Part shown: positions 9,324 to 18,529 of the stretch, piece by piece
Numbering within the stretch: the first letter of the stretch is position 1
How the letters are laid out: each line of letters starts with the position of its first letter
Translations under genes and position numbers: made by a program
The notes under the pieces: model-generated
What the model saw: the letters and a program-made list of their open reading frames with translations, nothing else
Database searches by the model: none
Told to the model about the DNA's origin: nothing
DNA from: JABDJZ01 sp047619685
Lineage (GTDB): Bacteria > Bacteroidota > Rhodothermia > Rhodothermales > UBA10348
NCBI GenBank assembly: GCA_047619685.1
Contig: JBLHLC010000011.1
Span: 51,462 to 115,461 of the forward strand
Direction: 5' to 3'
DNA length: 64,000 nt

Positions 9324-11243
9324 TTACTTGTAGCTGCGGGTGGTCAGTTTGACGTTCTCGAACTCCAGGTTCTCTTTGTGGAGGACGGGCTTGGACGGGT
9401 CTCCGGTGAACTCCCACGCAGAGACGTGGGTAAAGTCATCGTCCATCCTCATGGCTTCGCCCTCGGCAGACTGATACTCCTCGCGGAAATGACCGCCGGC
9501 AGATTCCTGGCGGGTCCTGGCGTCCAGCGCCATGACCTCTCCAAGTTCCAGGAAGTCGGCTACACGGCCTGCGAATTCCAGGTTCTTGTTGAACATCGAG
9601 TTTTCGCCCGGGACGCGAACGTTCTCCCAGAACTCCTCTCTCAGAGACGAGATCTTGCTGATGGCCTGTGTCAGGCCCTCGTCGGTCCGCGACATGCCGA
9701 CGTAATCCCACATGATGTGGCCCAGCTCCTGATGGAATTGAGTCACGGTCTTGCCGCCCTGGATGGACAGGAGTTTCTCGATTTTGGTGCGGGAAGCATT
9801 CTCGGCTTCGTCGAAGGCCGGGTGCTCCGTGGTAGCCGCGGCGACCGGGTTGCTGGCTATGTAATCCCCCAGGGTGTAGGGAATCACGAAGTAGCCATCG
9901 GCGAGGCCCTGCATAAGCGCGGAGGCGCCGAGTCTGTTGGCTCCGTGGTCACTGAAGTTGGCTTCGCCAAGGACGAAGAGACCGGGGACCGAACTCTGCA
10001 GCCCGTAATCCACCCAGAGGCCGCCCATCGTGTAGTGGACGGCAGGATAGATCCTCATCGGCAGCTTGTACGGATTCTCTCCTGTAATCCGCTCGTACAT
10101 CTCGAAGAGGTTGCCGTAGCGTTCCCTGATGGCCTGCTCACCGAGCCGATTGATGGCATCGGCAAAGTCCAGATAAACTGCGAGCTGGGTTTCACCCACG
10201 CCGCGTCCTTCATCACAGACGTTCTTTGCGTTCCGGCTGGCCACGTCGCGGGGTACCAGATTTCCGAAGCTCGGATACCGCCGCTCCAGATAGTAGTCGC
10301 GGTCTTCCTCGGGGATGGTCTCCGGCGACCGCGTGTCACCCTTCTTCTTGGGCACCCAGACCCTGCCATCGTTTCGCAGGCTCTCGCTCATGAGCGTCAG
10401 CTTGGATTGATAGTCTCCCGAGACGGGGATGCAGGTCGGATGGATTTGCGTGTAGCAGGGATTGGCGAACAATGCGCCCCGACGGTGGCAACGCCAGGCG
10501 GCCGTCACGTTGGAGTTCTTGGCGTTCGTGGAGAGGTAATAGACGTTGCCGTAGCCACCGGTACAGAGAAGTACCGCATCAGCAATGTGTCGCTCCAGTT
10601 TGCCAGTGACCAGATTACGGGTGATGATCCCACGTGCCTTGCCGTCGATCACGACCAGGTCAAGCATCTCCTGCCTGGAGAACTGCTGAATCTTGCCCGC
10701 AGCAATCTGGCGGCTCATCGCCTGGTAGGCGCCCAGGAGCAGTTGCTGCCCTGTTTGCCCACGCGCGTAAAACGTGCGGGAGACCTGGGCACCGCCAAAC
10801 GACCGGTTGGCAAGAGAACCCCCGTATTCGCGGGCAAACGGTACGCCCTGCGCCACGCACTGGTCTATGATGCTGTTCGAGATCTGCGCAAGCCGGTGCA
10901 CGTTGGCCTCGCGAGACCGATAGTCGCCACCCTTGATGGTGTCGTAAAACAGCCGCCAGACCGTGTCGCCGTCATTGGGGTAATTCTTGGCCGCGTTGAT
11001 TCCGCCCTGCGCCGCAATCGAGTGCGCCCGTCTGGGCGAATCCTGAATGCAGAAGCTCTTGACGCTATAGCCAAGCTCAGCCAGTGAGGCCGCGGCGGAA
11101 CCACCCGCCAGTCCGGTGCCGACAACAAGAACGGTGTGCTTCCGCTTGTTGGCCGGATTCACCAGCTTGATGTCCTTCTTGTAGTTATCCCACTTGTCCT
11201 GCAGCGGGCCGGCGGGGACCTTCGAATCGGGTAGGACTGCCAT
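9324..11243 (-). CDS. sdhA: Succinate dehydrogenase flavoprotein subunit
   Basis: The ATG at 11243 gives 639 residues and lies 7 bases after the sdhC stop; a longer frame upstream would overlap sdhC. The FAD-binding dinucleotide motif is [18 protein letters not shown], the covalent-flavin His region is [17 protein letters not shown], and substrate-site residues lie in [15 protein letters not shown] and in [20 protein letters not shown]. It oxidises succinate to fumarate on the cytoplasmic side of the inner membrane. The length matches the b558-associated SdhA group. Confidence 0.96.
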   Translation of the reverse strand: MAVLPDSKVPAGPLQDKWDNYKKDIKLVNPANKRKHTVLVVGTGLAGGSAAASLAELGYSVKSFCIQDSPRRAHSIAAQGGINAAKNYPNDGDTVWRLFYDTIKGGDYRSREANVHRLAQISNSIIDQCVAQGVPFAREYGGSLANRSFGGAQVSRTFYARGQTGQQLLLGAYQAMSRQIAAGKIQQFSRQEMLDLVVIDGKARGIITRNLVTGKLERHIADAVLLCTGGYGNVYYLSTNAKNSNVTAAWRCHRRGALFANPCYTQIHPTCIPVSGDYQSKLTLMSESLRNDGRVWVPKKKGDTRSPETIPEEDRDYYLERRYPSFGNLVPRDVASRNAKNVCDEGRGVGETQLAVYLDFADAINRLGEQAIRERYGNLFEMYERITGENPYKLPMRIYPAVHYTMGGLWVDYGLQSSVPGLFVLGEANFSDHGANRLGASALMQGLADGYFVIPYTLGDYIASNPVAAATTEHPAFDEAENASRTKIEKLLSIQGGKTVTQFHQELGHIMWDYVGMSRTDEGLTQAISKISSLREEFWENVRVPGENSMFNKNLEFAGRVADFLELGEVMALDARTRQESAGGHFREEYQSAEGEAMRMDDDFTHVSAWEFTGDPSKPVLHKENLEFENVKLTTRSYK

Positions 11244-11250
11244 GGACCGT

Positions 11251-11949
11251 TCAGATAAGGTTGAAGTAGAGGGCCAGAGGCACAAGAATGAAACCGGCGC
11301 CAATGCCGGCTCCAAGAAGCCCTCCAATTGCATACACGAGAGACGAGATTGACGGCTTCATCGCCCCAAGCGACTGAAGCGCACTCCACACTCCGTGACG
11401 GAGATGCATAATCAGGAGGAGCATGATGGCGGTGTAGCCAAACGCGTAGACAGGCAAAGCGAATTTCATTCTGACCAGCTTGGCCATGTCCCGAATAGGC
11501 TCAGCCCCGTCGTAGGCCACCAGGAATGCCGAATCGCCGTTCAGCGGGCCGCCCGGGCCAAACTTGAAGGAGTACAGGTGGAACAGGATAAAGGCCAGCA
11601 GGATCAGGCCCGTGCCGATCATGGACCGGGACGCCGTGGTCTGCCGACTGGGGCCACCCGCAGACTTGTGCTGGTCGTATCCCGTTGGCCGCGCCTTGCG
11701 CTTGCCCAGCCAGATGCTGATTCCCATGTTGATGTGGAAGCCAAAAAAGGCCAGAAGGCCAAATTCCACCGCATAAAACAGCGGGCCCATCCCGGTCAGA
11801 AAGTGGGAGTATTCGTTATACGCCTGGTCGCTCTGAAAGAGGGCGAGGTTGCCGACCATGTGCAGCAGGACAAAGGCGACAAGCCCGAGTCCGGTGATCC
11901 CGGTGATCAACTTCCGGCCAATCGGTGATCCAAACAGCTTTTTCAGCAT
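11251..11949 (-). CDS. sdhC: Succinate dehydrogenase cytochrome b subunit (b558 family)
   Basis: The 232-residue product has about five membrane helices, including [16 protein letters not shown] and [17 protein letters not shown], with histidines placed as heme ligands. This is the fused single-anchor SdhC/FrdC b558 type, which needs no SdhD; none is present. It is the first gene of the sdhC-sdhA-sdhB operon. About 180 bases separate it from the end of the citrate synthase gene upstream, leaving room for its own promoter, though no convincing element was seen. Confidence 0.93.
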   Translation of the reverse strand: MLKKLFGSPIGRKLITGITGLGLVAFVLLHMVGNLALFQSDQAYNEYSHFLTGMGPLFYAVEFGLLAFFGFHINMGISIWLGKRKARPTGYDQHKSAGGPSRQTTASRSMIGTGLILLAFILFHLYSFKFGPGGPLNGDSAFLVAYDGAEPIRDMAKLVRMKFALPVYAFGYTAIMLLLIMHLRHGVWSALQSLGAMKPSISSLVYAIGGLLGAGIGAGFILVPLALYFNLI

Positions 11950-12128
11950 GCGGAGAGTTCAGTTCGAGTAGCGCCCCACAAGAGGCGAAAACGACGTTGT
12001 TCTTGGTAATTCAACCTACGCATCACTCGGTTTCGATGTCCCGGGAGGGGCACAACAGTCAGCGTTAATTCAGGGATTTCATGCGATGTGCACGGCGGGT
12101 CAACCGTCCGAGAATAAGGGCTGCACTC

Positions 12129-13265
12129 TCAGCCGTGCGCTACTTTTCGGTCGGCGGGTCCGACGTAGGCAGCGCGCGGCCGTATAAGCCGATTGCCATC
12201 CCACTGCTCAAGAAGATGGGCGGTCCAACCTGCGATTCTGCTCATCGCAAAAATGGGGGTGAACAGCTTCCCGGGGATATCAAGAAGCGCGTAGACGGAG
12301 GCCGAAAAGAAGTCCACGTTGGGGTACAACTTCTTCTCTCTGCCCATGATGTCCATGATCGTTGAAGACAGAGTCAGCCAGCTGGTATCGCCCCTTTCAG
12401 CACTGAGGTCGGCCAACACCTCCCGGAGGTAGGTGGCGCGAGGATCCACGGTCTTGTAGACGCGGTGTCCGAACCCCATGATGCGCTCCTTCTTGGCGAG
12501 TTTGGCCATCACGAAATCTTTGGGGTCCGTGCCGGACGCGCGGATTTCGTCCAGCATGAGTTTGACCTTCAGGTTCGCGCCGCCGTGAAGCGGACCCTGC
12601 AGGGCCGCGATGGCTCCTGAAATAGCGCCGTACATATCGGCCATGGTGGCTGCAATGACCCGCGCCGCGAACGTGGAGGCATTCAACCCGTGTTCGGCGT
12701 GAAGTACCAGGCAGGCGTCGAAAATGCGAGCGGCCTGGGGACCAGGGATCCGTCCGTCCAACATGTAGAGGAAGTTCGCCGCGGCGCCCAGTTCGGGATT
12801 GGGCGTGACGGGACTCTTGCCTGCCTGCGTGCGCGCGATGCTGGCCACGACGGTACTCATGCGGGCCGTCAGTCGAATTGCCTTTCGCTTGTTCGCCTCC
12901 GCGGAGGGGTCCTCCGCCTCAGGGTCCAACTGGCCCAACGCCGATACCGCGGTTCGCAGTACGGCCATTGGCGTCGCCGTGGTGGGCGCTGCGTCAATCA
13001 GGTCCACGACCGCCGGCGGAAGTGTGCGTGTCCTGGCCAACTGGTCTTTTAGATCCTGCCGCTCGGCGGCCGTGGGAAGTTCGCCCGACCAGAGCAGATG
13101 CACGACGTCTTCGAAGGTGGTGTGGCGTGCCAGATCGTCTATATCGTATCCGGAATAGACCAGCCGACCTACGCCGCCGTCGATGTCGCAGATTTTGGAA
13201 TCGAGGGCTACGACCCCCTCTAATCCGCGACCGGTTGGAGAGACGTTTGGGTCAGACATCGACAT
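12129..13265 (-). CDS. gltA: Citrate synthase
   Basis: From the ATG at 13265 the product is 378 residues; the ATG at 13259 is equally possible, and one at 13313 would add 16 unlikely residues. Active-site histidines are seen in HAEHGLNASTFAARV and GFGHRVYKTVDPRATYL, with the conserved HGGANLKV between them. It condenses oxaloacetate with acetyl-CoA at the entry of the TCA cycle. It lies upstream of sdhCAB on the same strand, so two TCA steps are clustered. A TATAAT hexamer on the minus strand at 13335-13330 could be its -10 box. Confidence 0.94.
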   Translation of the reverse strand: MSMSDPNVSPTGRGLEGVVALDSKICDIDGGVGRLVYSGYDIDDLARHTTFEDVVHLLWSGELPTAAERQDLKDQLARTRTLPPAVVDLIDAAPTTATPMAVLRTAVSALGQLDPEAEDPSAEANKRKAIRLTARMSTVVASIARTQAGKSPVTPNPELGAAANFLYMLDGRIPGPQAARIFDACLVLHAEHGLNASTFAARVIAATMADMYGAISGAIAALQGPLHGGANLKVKLMLDEIRASGTDPKDFVMAKLAKKERIMGFGHRVYKTVDPRATYLREVLADLSAERGDTSWLTLSSTIMDIMGREKKLYPNVDFFSASVYALLDIPGKLFTPIFAMSRIAGWTAHLLEQWDGNRLIRPRAAYVGPADRKVAHG

Positions 13266-13865
13266 GGGAGACTTGTGAAGAACAGGGAACCAGGGGCTCG
13301 CGCCGGGGATCATTTCGGCACGATCATGGATTATAGGGACGTTGACAGTTCGCCCCGATAGGGTAGTCGATTAGAATTTCAGATCTGCGGTTTCCAGAAT
13401 GGGTATATCAATGGTGAATTCGGGCCTCTTGCGCGGTCGCGCTCCCCGAATGAGAGCCGTCCCATACCTCATACAGGTGCTTTCTGGAGTCTGGCACATA
13501 TTGCGAAGTCTCGCACTTCTTTCCGGCCGGGCGTCGTCTCTAGACGAGCCTCGCCGGCACTTTCCCCGATCCTTACGTCCTGATCCGATTGGTTTTTCGG
13601 ATCCCGGAGCCTTAATAGGATCGCGGACTCATCTCCCATTCAGCCACCGCACCCGTCCGAGTCATGGCCAGCGCCGTAATTCGACCGGGAAGCGATCAAA
13701 CGTCATCCACGATCCGCATCTCGCCCACCATGGCGCGGGCGGGAGTGTCCAGGTTCAAGTCCGGATACTCCTGAGGATCGGAATCGCGCAATCGCGCGTC
13801 GGATTACGTCCAGCCCGATGCGTCGGGCGATCGCCCGGGGACAGGTGCCAGGCTGCTCCAATTCC
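13266..13865 (+). promoter_or_regulatory. Long non-coding leader before RNase E/G with alternative hairpins
   Basis: These 600 bases between divergent citrate synthase and rng hold no credible gene. One hairpin is at 13582-13603 (7-bp stem GATCCGA/TCGGATC). Close to the rng start two hairpins share bases and exclude each other: 13813-13828 (GCCCGA, loop TGCG, TCGGGC) and 13824-13837 (perfect palindrome CGGGCGATCGCCCG). RNase E of Escherichia coli controls its own mRNA through a long structured leader; a similar role here is inference. Confidence 0.4.
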
Positions 13866-16670
13866 ATGTCCAAAGAGCTTGTCGTCAATACTGATGACCA
13901 GACCACCCGGATTGCCATCGTTGAGAAGGGTGAACTGGTCGAGTTGTTCATTGAGACCGAAGAGCACGAGCGCACCCTCGGCAACTTATTTGTCGGAAAG
14001 GTCCGCCGGGTCATGCCTAATATCCAGGCGGCCTTCGTTGACATCGGTCAGAAACAGGACGCGTTTCTCCATTTTTCAGACCTAGGCGACAGCCTTCCTG
14101 ACTGGCTGGACTACATCAGCCAGGAGAAGCCTGACATCGCGAAATTCGGGTCTGGCCAGGTCCAGAAGCATAAGGCAGGTCGTCGTCGGCGGCCTCTGAG
14201 CGCGCGGCCCAGGAAGTGGTTGGAGGATGGTGCGGAAGATCCCGAGGCGGAACTTGCCGAGGAGCAGGCCAAGGACGAGGGTGAACGGAAAAGCGTCGTA
14301 TCCGTGCGTGGACGCGGTAGGCGGAAGGCAGGTCAGAAATCTTCGGGTGGATCGGGACACCGCTCAGGTGGCGGAAGACATGGTTCGTCTCGGGGCGGCG
14401 AAGACGGCGTTTCGCCCGAGAACTTCCTCAAGCGAGACCAGCCGATCCTGGTTAAGATTTCCAAGGAGCCCATCGCGGCAAAGGGCAGCAGAGTCACGAC
14501 GGATGTGTCGTTGGCGGGGCGGTTCCTGGTGTTGGTCCCCATGGCCAACTACGTTGCGGTATCCAAAAAAATAAGTTCGTTCAAGGAAAGGCGTCGACTC
14601 AGGGCCCTTGCCAAGATGCTGCTCCCCGACGGGTTCGGAGTGATTGTCCGGACCGTAGCCGAGGGCCAGAATGCCAAGGCATTGGATACGGACCTGAGGC
14701 TTCTCAGGGAGAAGTGGCAGGAGATCGAGAGCCGCCTTGCCGAGCGGCCAACGCCGCCGGCGCCGGTCTATCAGGACGTCAACATGGTTTCCTCGATAAT
14801 GAGGGATCTGTTCTCGGAAGACTTCGATCGCATTCTGATCGACGAGATCCGCATGTACCGCAACATCAAGGGGTACGTACAGGCGATCGCACCTGAAATG
14901 GGCTCAAAGGTGGTCCACCACGATTCCAAGACTCCGGTCTTCCGGGCGGTGAATATTGACCGCCAGGTGGCGGAAGCTTTCGAGAGTCGGGTGAACCTCC
15001 CCTCGGGCGGCTACCTGTTTATCGAGCAGACAGAGGCCATGCACGTCGTGGACGTCAACTCAGGGCGGGCAGGGAGAGGCCTCTCGCAGGAAGACAACTC
15101 GCTGAAGGTGAACCTGGAGTCGGCCAGGGTGATCGCGAAGCAGATTCGCCTCCGTGACCTGGGTGGCATTCTAGTGATTGACTTCATAGACATGCGGGGA
15201 GAACGGAGCCGGCGAAAGGTCTACGAGGCGATTCGAAGCGAATTTCGGAAAGACAGGGCTGTCACGAAGGTCCTCCCGATGAGTGACTTCGGGTTGATGC
15301 AGATCACCCGACAGCGGCTGCGGCCCAGCGTCACCCACACATTTGCGGACCTGCAGGAAGAACTGGAGGCCGAGGAGGCAGGGAATCCCGCGGAACTGCG
15401 TGAGCCACGCGACCTGCGCGAGCGCACACGTTCGGCGGACCCCGCTGGCGTGGTCGGCAGGATTGAAGATTGGCTCTCCGCCTTCGGTGCGGCGAGTTGG
15501 AAGGGTGCGGTCCGACTGAAGGTCCATCCATTCACGGCCGCATTTCTGTCAAAGGGCCTGATTGGATTTGGCATTCGCTGCTTCATTCGGTACCGGATGA
15601 GGGTCGTTCTGGAGCCCGTGGACGGGATGGATCCCGGTCGATTCCGTTTCTACGATGAAACGAATGGCAAGGAAATCCGACGCCCGCCCAGACGAGGTCG
15701 GAAGGAAAAAGGCCGCGGGGACCGCGAGGACGAATCAAAGGCTGCCTCGGACGCTGGCGAACGCACGGATGAGCCCAAAGGCCGCGAGAAGGTTTCTGGC
15801 GATCGAGATTCCGCTACCAGTGCATCTGGTCGGTCTGAGTCTTCCCGTGGACGGCGCTCCGAAGGCGGACGCCCGGAAGCAGGCGAGGATTCCAGGGGGC
15901 GAGGCGCACGGAACTCCGAGGATTCCAGTGGGAGAAGGTCAGACAAGTCCGACGACTCAAGGGGTCGCAGCTCGAGAAGGTCCGCCGAGGAGAAAGAGTC
16001 CGGAGGAGGACGAGACGGTCGGTCCCGTGGAGGCCGCTCACGCGATGGAGCGTCCGAGGCAAATACTCGAGGTCGTGGACGCCGTCAGGAGGAGCCTGCC
16101 GCCATCAGGAATGAAACGGCAGAGAATCAGGAGGCCACCCAGCCCTCGGAAACGCCCAAAAAGCGGACGCCTGCCGCGCGAGGCCGTGGGTCTCGGAAGC
16201 CAGCTATAGAGGAAGCCGCGGTCGTTGCCGGGGTAGTGGCCGAAGGCGATGTGCCCACGGCAGCATCGGGGAGTTCTGACGCACCGGTCGAAGCCAAGCT
16301 AAAGACCAAAGCAGCGCCCCGGCGTCGACCCAAGGCGGAGAAGGAAACTTCAGAGCCCGGGGCCACCGAGCCGGTTGCGGAGGCTCCCGGTTCCACGGAG
16401 TCGTCCGCGGAAGCTTCAGCCAGGCCAGCGCCGAAGCCCCGTTCCCGGGCGGCCGCCAAGCCTAAAAAGGCGGCGTCCGAGACAGATTCTAAAGTGGCCG
16501 AGGCACCTGATTCGACCCCAAAGCCTGAGGCTCCAGCCGCTCCGGCGCCTCAACCGCTGGTCGAGGCAGCAGCGGAAACGGTTCGGCCGAAAACACCCAA
16601 GGTGCAGCCCTTCAAACTGCGATACTCTTCCAGCCACAACCCCGAGACCGAAACAGCCTCGACCGAATAA
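13866..16670 (+). CDS. rng: Ribonuclease E/G family endoribonuclease with long disordered tail
   Basis: The ATG at 13866 (MSKELVVNTDDQTTRIAI) gives 934 residues. The N-terminal S1 domain is split by a Lys/Arg/Gly/Ser-rich insertion at about residues 84-187. The catalytic DNase I-like domain follows; its metal-binding aspartates are D396 (VVDVNSGRAGRG) and D439 (ILVIDFIDM), 43 residues apart as in E. coli RNase E. Where the CPxC zinc-link should follow, at about residue 490, the sequence is THTFADLQEELEAEE with no cysteine. The last 300 residues are low-complexity, rich in R, G, S, E and then A, P, K, resembling a degradosome scaffold or RNA-binding tail. RNase G versus E is not decided by sequence. 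Confidence 0.93.
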   Translation: MSKELVVNTDDQTTRIAIVEKGELVELFIETEEHERTLGNLFVGKVRRVMPNIQAAFVDIGQKQDAFLHFSDLGDSLPDWLDYISQEKPDIAKFGSGQVQKHKAGRRRRPLSARPRKWLEDGAEDPEAELAEEQAKDEGERKSVVSVRGRGRRKAGQKSSGGSGHRSGGGRHGSSRGGEDGVSPENFLKRDQPILVKISKEPIAAKGSRVTTDVSLAGRFLVLVPMANYVAVSKKISSFKERRRLRALAKMLLPDGFGVIVRTVAEGQNAKALDTDLRLLREKWQEIESRLAERPTPPAPVYQDVNMVSSIMRDLFSEDFDRILIDEIRMYRNIKGYVQAIAPEMGSKVVHHDSKTPVFRAVNIDRQVAEAFESRVNLPSGGYLFIEQTEAMHVVDVNSGRAGRGLSQEDNSLKVNLESARVIAKQIRLRDLGGILVIDFIDMRGERSRRKVYEAIRSEFRKDRAVTKVLPMSDFGLMQITRQRLRPSVTHTFADLQEELEAEEAGNPAELREPRDLRERTRSADPAGVVGRIEDWLSAFGAASWKGAVRLKVHPFTAAFLSKGLIGFGIRCFIRYRMRVVLEPVDGMDPGRFRFYDETNGKEIRRPPRRGRKEKGRGDREDESKAASDAGERTDEPKGREKVSGDRDSATSASGRSESSRGRRSEGGRPEAGEDSRGRGARNSEDSSGRRSDKSDDSRGRSSRRSAEEKESGGGRDGRSRGGRSRDGASEANTRGRGRRQEEPAAIRNETAENQEATQPSETPKKRTPAARGRGSRKPAIEEAAVVAGVVAEGDVPTAASGSSDAPVEAKLKTKAAPRRRPKAEKETSEPGATEPVAEAPGSTESSAEASARPAPKPRSRAAAKPKKAASETDSKVAEAPDSTPKPEAPAAPAPQPLVEAAAETVRPKTPKVQPFKLRYSSSHNPETETASTE

Positions 16671-16672
16671 AT

Positions 16673-17404
16673 ATGAGACCCACCGGGGCCGCCCTCGCCG
16701 CCACTATCTGCCTGATCTTGCTGTTGCCAGGGCAAGCCCAGGGCCAGTTTCGGGGCGACAGGGGCCTTGCCGTTTCATTCGCCATCGTGCCGGTAGACTT
16801 CGGTCTGGATGTAGATGACGCCACGGTGGCATTTCGGTATCACGACTCGGCCTACGGCCTTGTGCTTACGCGGGCGGGACTCCATGCCTCCATGACCCGA
16901 GGCAGCACGACTTCGACCACTTCTGGCGGGTCGTCCCTGGATCTCTTCGACGTGAGCCTCAGCCTGATGGGGGAACTGCTGGAGGATCGGACGGCGGGAC
17001 TTCCCGTTCATGTGCCCATTCTGCTTCACTCCACCTACCGCCGGATTCGGCGGGAGGAAGGGGGTACGGACTTCGCCGCTTTCGAATACACCAGCATCGG
17101 ACTCGGGGTCGGCCTTGGCACACGGCAGGAGTCTGGCAGGATCAGTCTTCAGGCGCACGCCATCCCGGGCATCGGCTTGGCCACACGATCTTTCGGCACC
17201 TCCACGGGACGCTCGCTGCTGATGGACGCGGACGCCCAAATGGGCATCGCAAACGTCTTCTCAAGGTTCGGTCTTGTTGTCGGTTACAACCTCCGGTGGC
17301 AGAACTGGCGAGTCGGTGGACCCGATGCATTCGGGGCCGGCGAAACAGGGAAAGTGACGTACGACGGGACGAGTCACTCGATTCGGGTTGGAATAAGCTG
17401 GTAA
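16673..17404 (+). CDS. Secreted outer-membrane-barrel-like protein, unknown
   Basis: The 243-residue product starts two bases after the RNase stop codon. It has a signal peptide (ALAATICLILLLPGQAQGQ). The rest is alternating polar/hydrophobic strands rich in Gly, Ser and Thr, ending in SIRVGISW with a C-terminal aromatic residue, as in outer-membrane beta-barrels. No family is recognised. The tight spacing suggests co-transcription with rng, but no functional link is apparent. Confidence 0.7.
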   Translation: MRPTGAALAATICLILLLPGQAQGQFRGDRGLAVSFAIVPVDFGLDVDDATVAFRYHDSAYGLVLTRAGLHASMTRGSTTSTTSGGSSLDLFDVSLSLMGELLEDRTAGLPVHVPILLHSTYRRIRREEGGTDFAAFEYTSIGLGVGLGTRQESGRISLQAHAIPGIGLATRSFGTSTGRSLLMDADAQMGIANVFSRFGLVVGYNLRWQNWRVGGPDAFGAGETGKVTYDGTSHSIRVGISW

Positions 17405-17418
17405 TCGTACCTTATGGG

Positions 17419-17709
17419 ATGAAGGTGCAGCGGGTAGTCACAGAATTGGAGCAGGCCGTTCGCGAACTGGGAATTCCGGTTCGAAGAGAGCGCGGCAGCT
17501 TTCGCGGGGGGCTGTGTGTTCGTAATGACGAAACACTGATGATGCTCAACAAGAATCACCCGGCCGAGGCCCACCTGGCCGTATTGGCAGGGGCTCTCAG
17601 CACACTGCCCGTTGACACCGTGTACCTGCGTCCAGCCGTCCGAAAGGCGCTTGAGGACGCTTGGACCGCTGCCGTAGATATTGAGTTTGAGGCGGAGGCT
17701 GATGCCTGA
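17419..17709 (+). CDS. Small unknown protein upstream of MBL hydrolase
   Basis: From the ATG at 17419 the product is 96 residues, with no signal peptide or membrane segment. It begins MKVQRVVTELEQAVRELG, contains a central GGLCVRNDETLMMLNKNHP, and ends in acidic FEAEADA. The start lies 15 bases after the preceding gene, and the stop overlaps the next start codon by eight bases, which supports a real, coupled gene. No domain is recognised. Confidence 0.65.
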   Translation: MKVQRVVTELEQAVRELGIPVRRERGSFRGGLCVRNDETLMMLNKNHPAEAHLAVLAGALSTLPVDTVYLRPAVRKALEDAWTAAVDIEFEAEADA

Positions 17710-18493
17710 ACGTACGCGGGTGACCCTTTTGGGGACCGGGACGTCGACAGGTGTACCGGTGATCGGATGTGATTGCAGGGTCTGCACGTCCAGCGATCCA
17801 CGAGACACGCGAACACGTTGCTCTGCGCTGGTTGAGCACGAGGGTCTCTCGATTCTGGTTGACGTTGGCCCGGATTTTCGGATGCAGGCCCTTCGCGAGG
17901 GCATTCGGCATATCGACGCGGTGCTCTTTACGCACCATCATTTCGATCACGTAGTCGGCCTGGACGATCTCCGGCCCTTGCTTTTTCGGAACCGACGGCC
18001 GATTCCGTGCTACGCGCAACCCGAGACCGAGGCCATTCTCAGATCCATGTTCGCCTACATTTTCGTGGACGGATCCTACCCCGGGGTCTCGAATCTATCT
18101 CTGGAGCCAATCGGAAACGGCCGGCTTACGCTCAAGTCCAGAGAAGACCCGGAAGTGACGGGTTCAGTGCTCCCGATCCCGGCAATGCACGGAGACACTC
18201 CCGTTCTGGGCTTCCGTTTTGGTCCGATCGCGTATCTGACGGACACGAATCTGGTCCCGGAGGAAAGTATCAAGCGCTTGCAGGGTGTCGACATTTTGGT
18301 CCTGGACGCGCTTCGACACGAGCCACACCGGAGCCACTACTCATTTGAGGAGGCCGCTCGGGTGGCTGAACAGGTGGGGGCGCGCGAGACATGGTTTGTG
18401 CACATGACGCACTCGGTACTGCATGCCGAAGTCGACGCGGGTTTACCGCCCGGGATGCGTCTGGCCTACGACGGATTGGTGCTCGAGGCGTAG
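17702..18493 (+). CDS. PhnP-like metallo-beta-lactamase-fold phosphodiesterase
   Basis: From the ATG at 17702 the product is 263 residues. The N-terminus TLLGTGTSTGVPVIGCDC with RVCTSSDPRDTRTRCSALV is typical of the PhnP-like branch of the metallo-beta-lactamase fold, which carries an extra Cys-rich metal site. The metal motif HxHxDH is present as THHHFDHVVGLDDL, with later histidines in AMHGDTP and ALRHEPHRSHYS. Relatives cleave phosphoribosyl cyclic phosphates or other phosphodiesters; no phn genes are nearby, so the substrate is open. It overlaps the preceding small gene and converges on the PqqB-like gene. Confidence 0.85.
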   Translation: MPERTRVTLLGTGTSTGVPVIGCDCRVCTSSDPRDTRTRCSALVEHEGLSILVDVGPDFRMQALREGIRHIDAVLFTHHHFDHVVGLDDLRPLLFRNRRPIPCYAQPETEAILRSMFAYIFVDGSYPGVSNLSLEPIGNGRLTLKSREDPEVTGSVLPIPAMHGDTPVLGFRFGPIAYLTDTNLVPEESIKRLQGVDILVLDALRHEPHRSHYSFEEAARVAEQVGARETWFVHMTHSVLHAEVDAGLPPGMRLAYDGLVLEA

Positions 18494-18529
18494 AAGGCTG
18501 TCGGACAAGCGGCGCACGCCCGTCCGTTC

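Noticed and set aside
9030..11087. Open plus-strand frame of 685 codons
   Set aside because: It is antisense to sdhA and sdhB, which have complete motifs. Long antisense frames are expected in GC-rich genes with biased third positions.
13745..13790. tRNA-like T-arm (GGTTCAAGTCC)
   Set aside because: The five-base stem does not pair and no acceptor or anticodon arm fits around it.
13399..14085. Possible 228-residue gene before RNase E/G
   Set aside because: It overlaps the conserved start of rng in another frame and its composition (Arg, Ser, His, Pro) is not protein-like.
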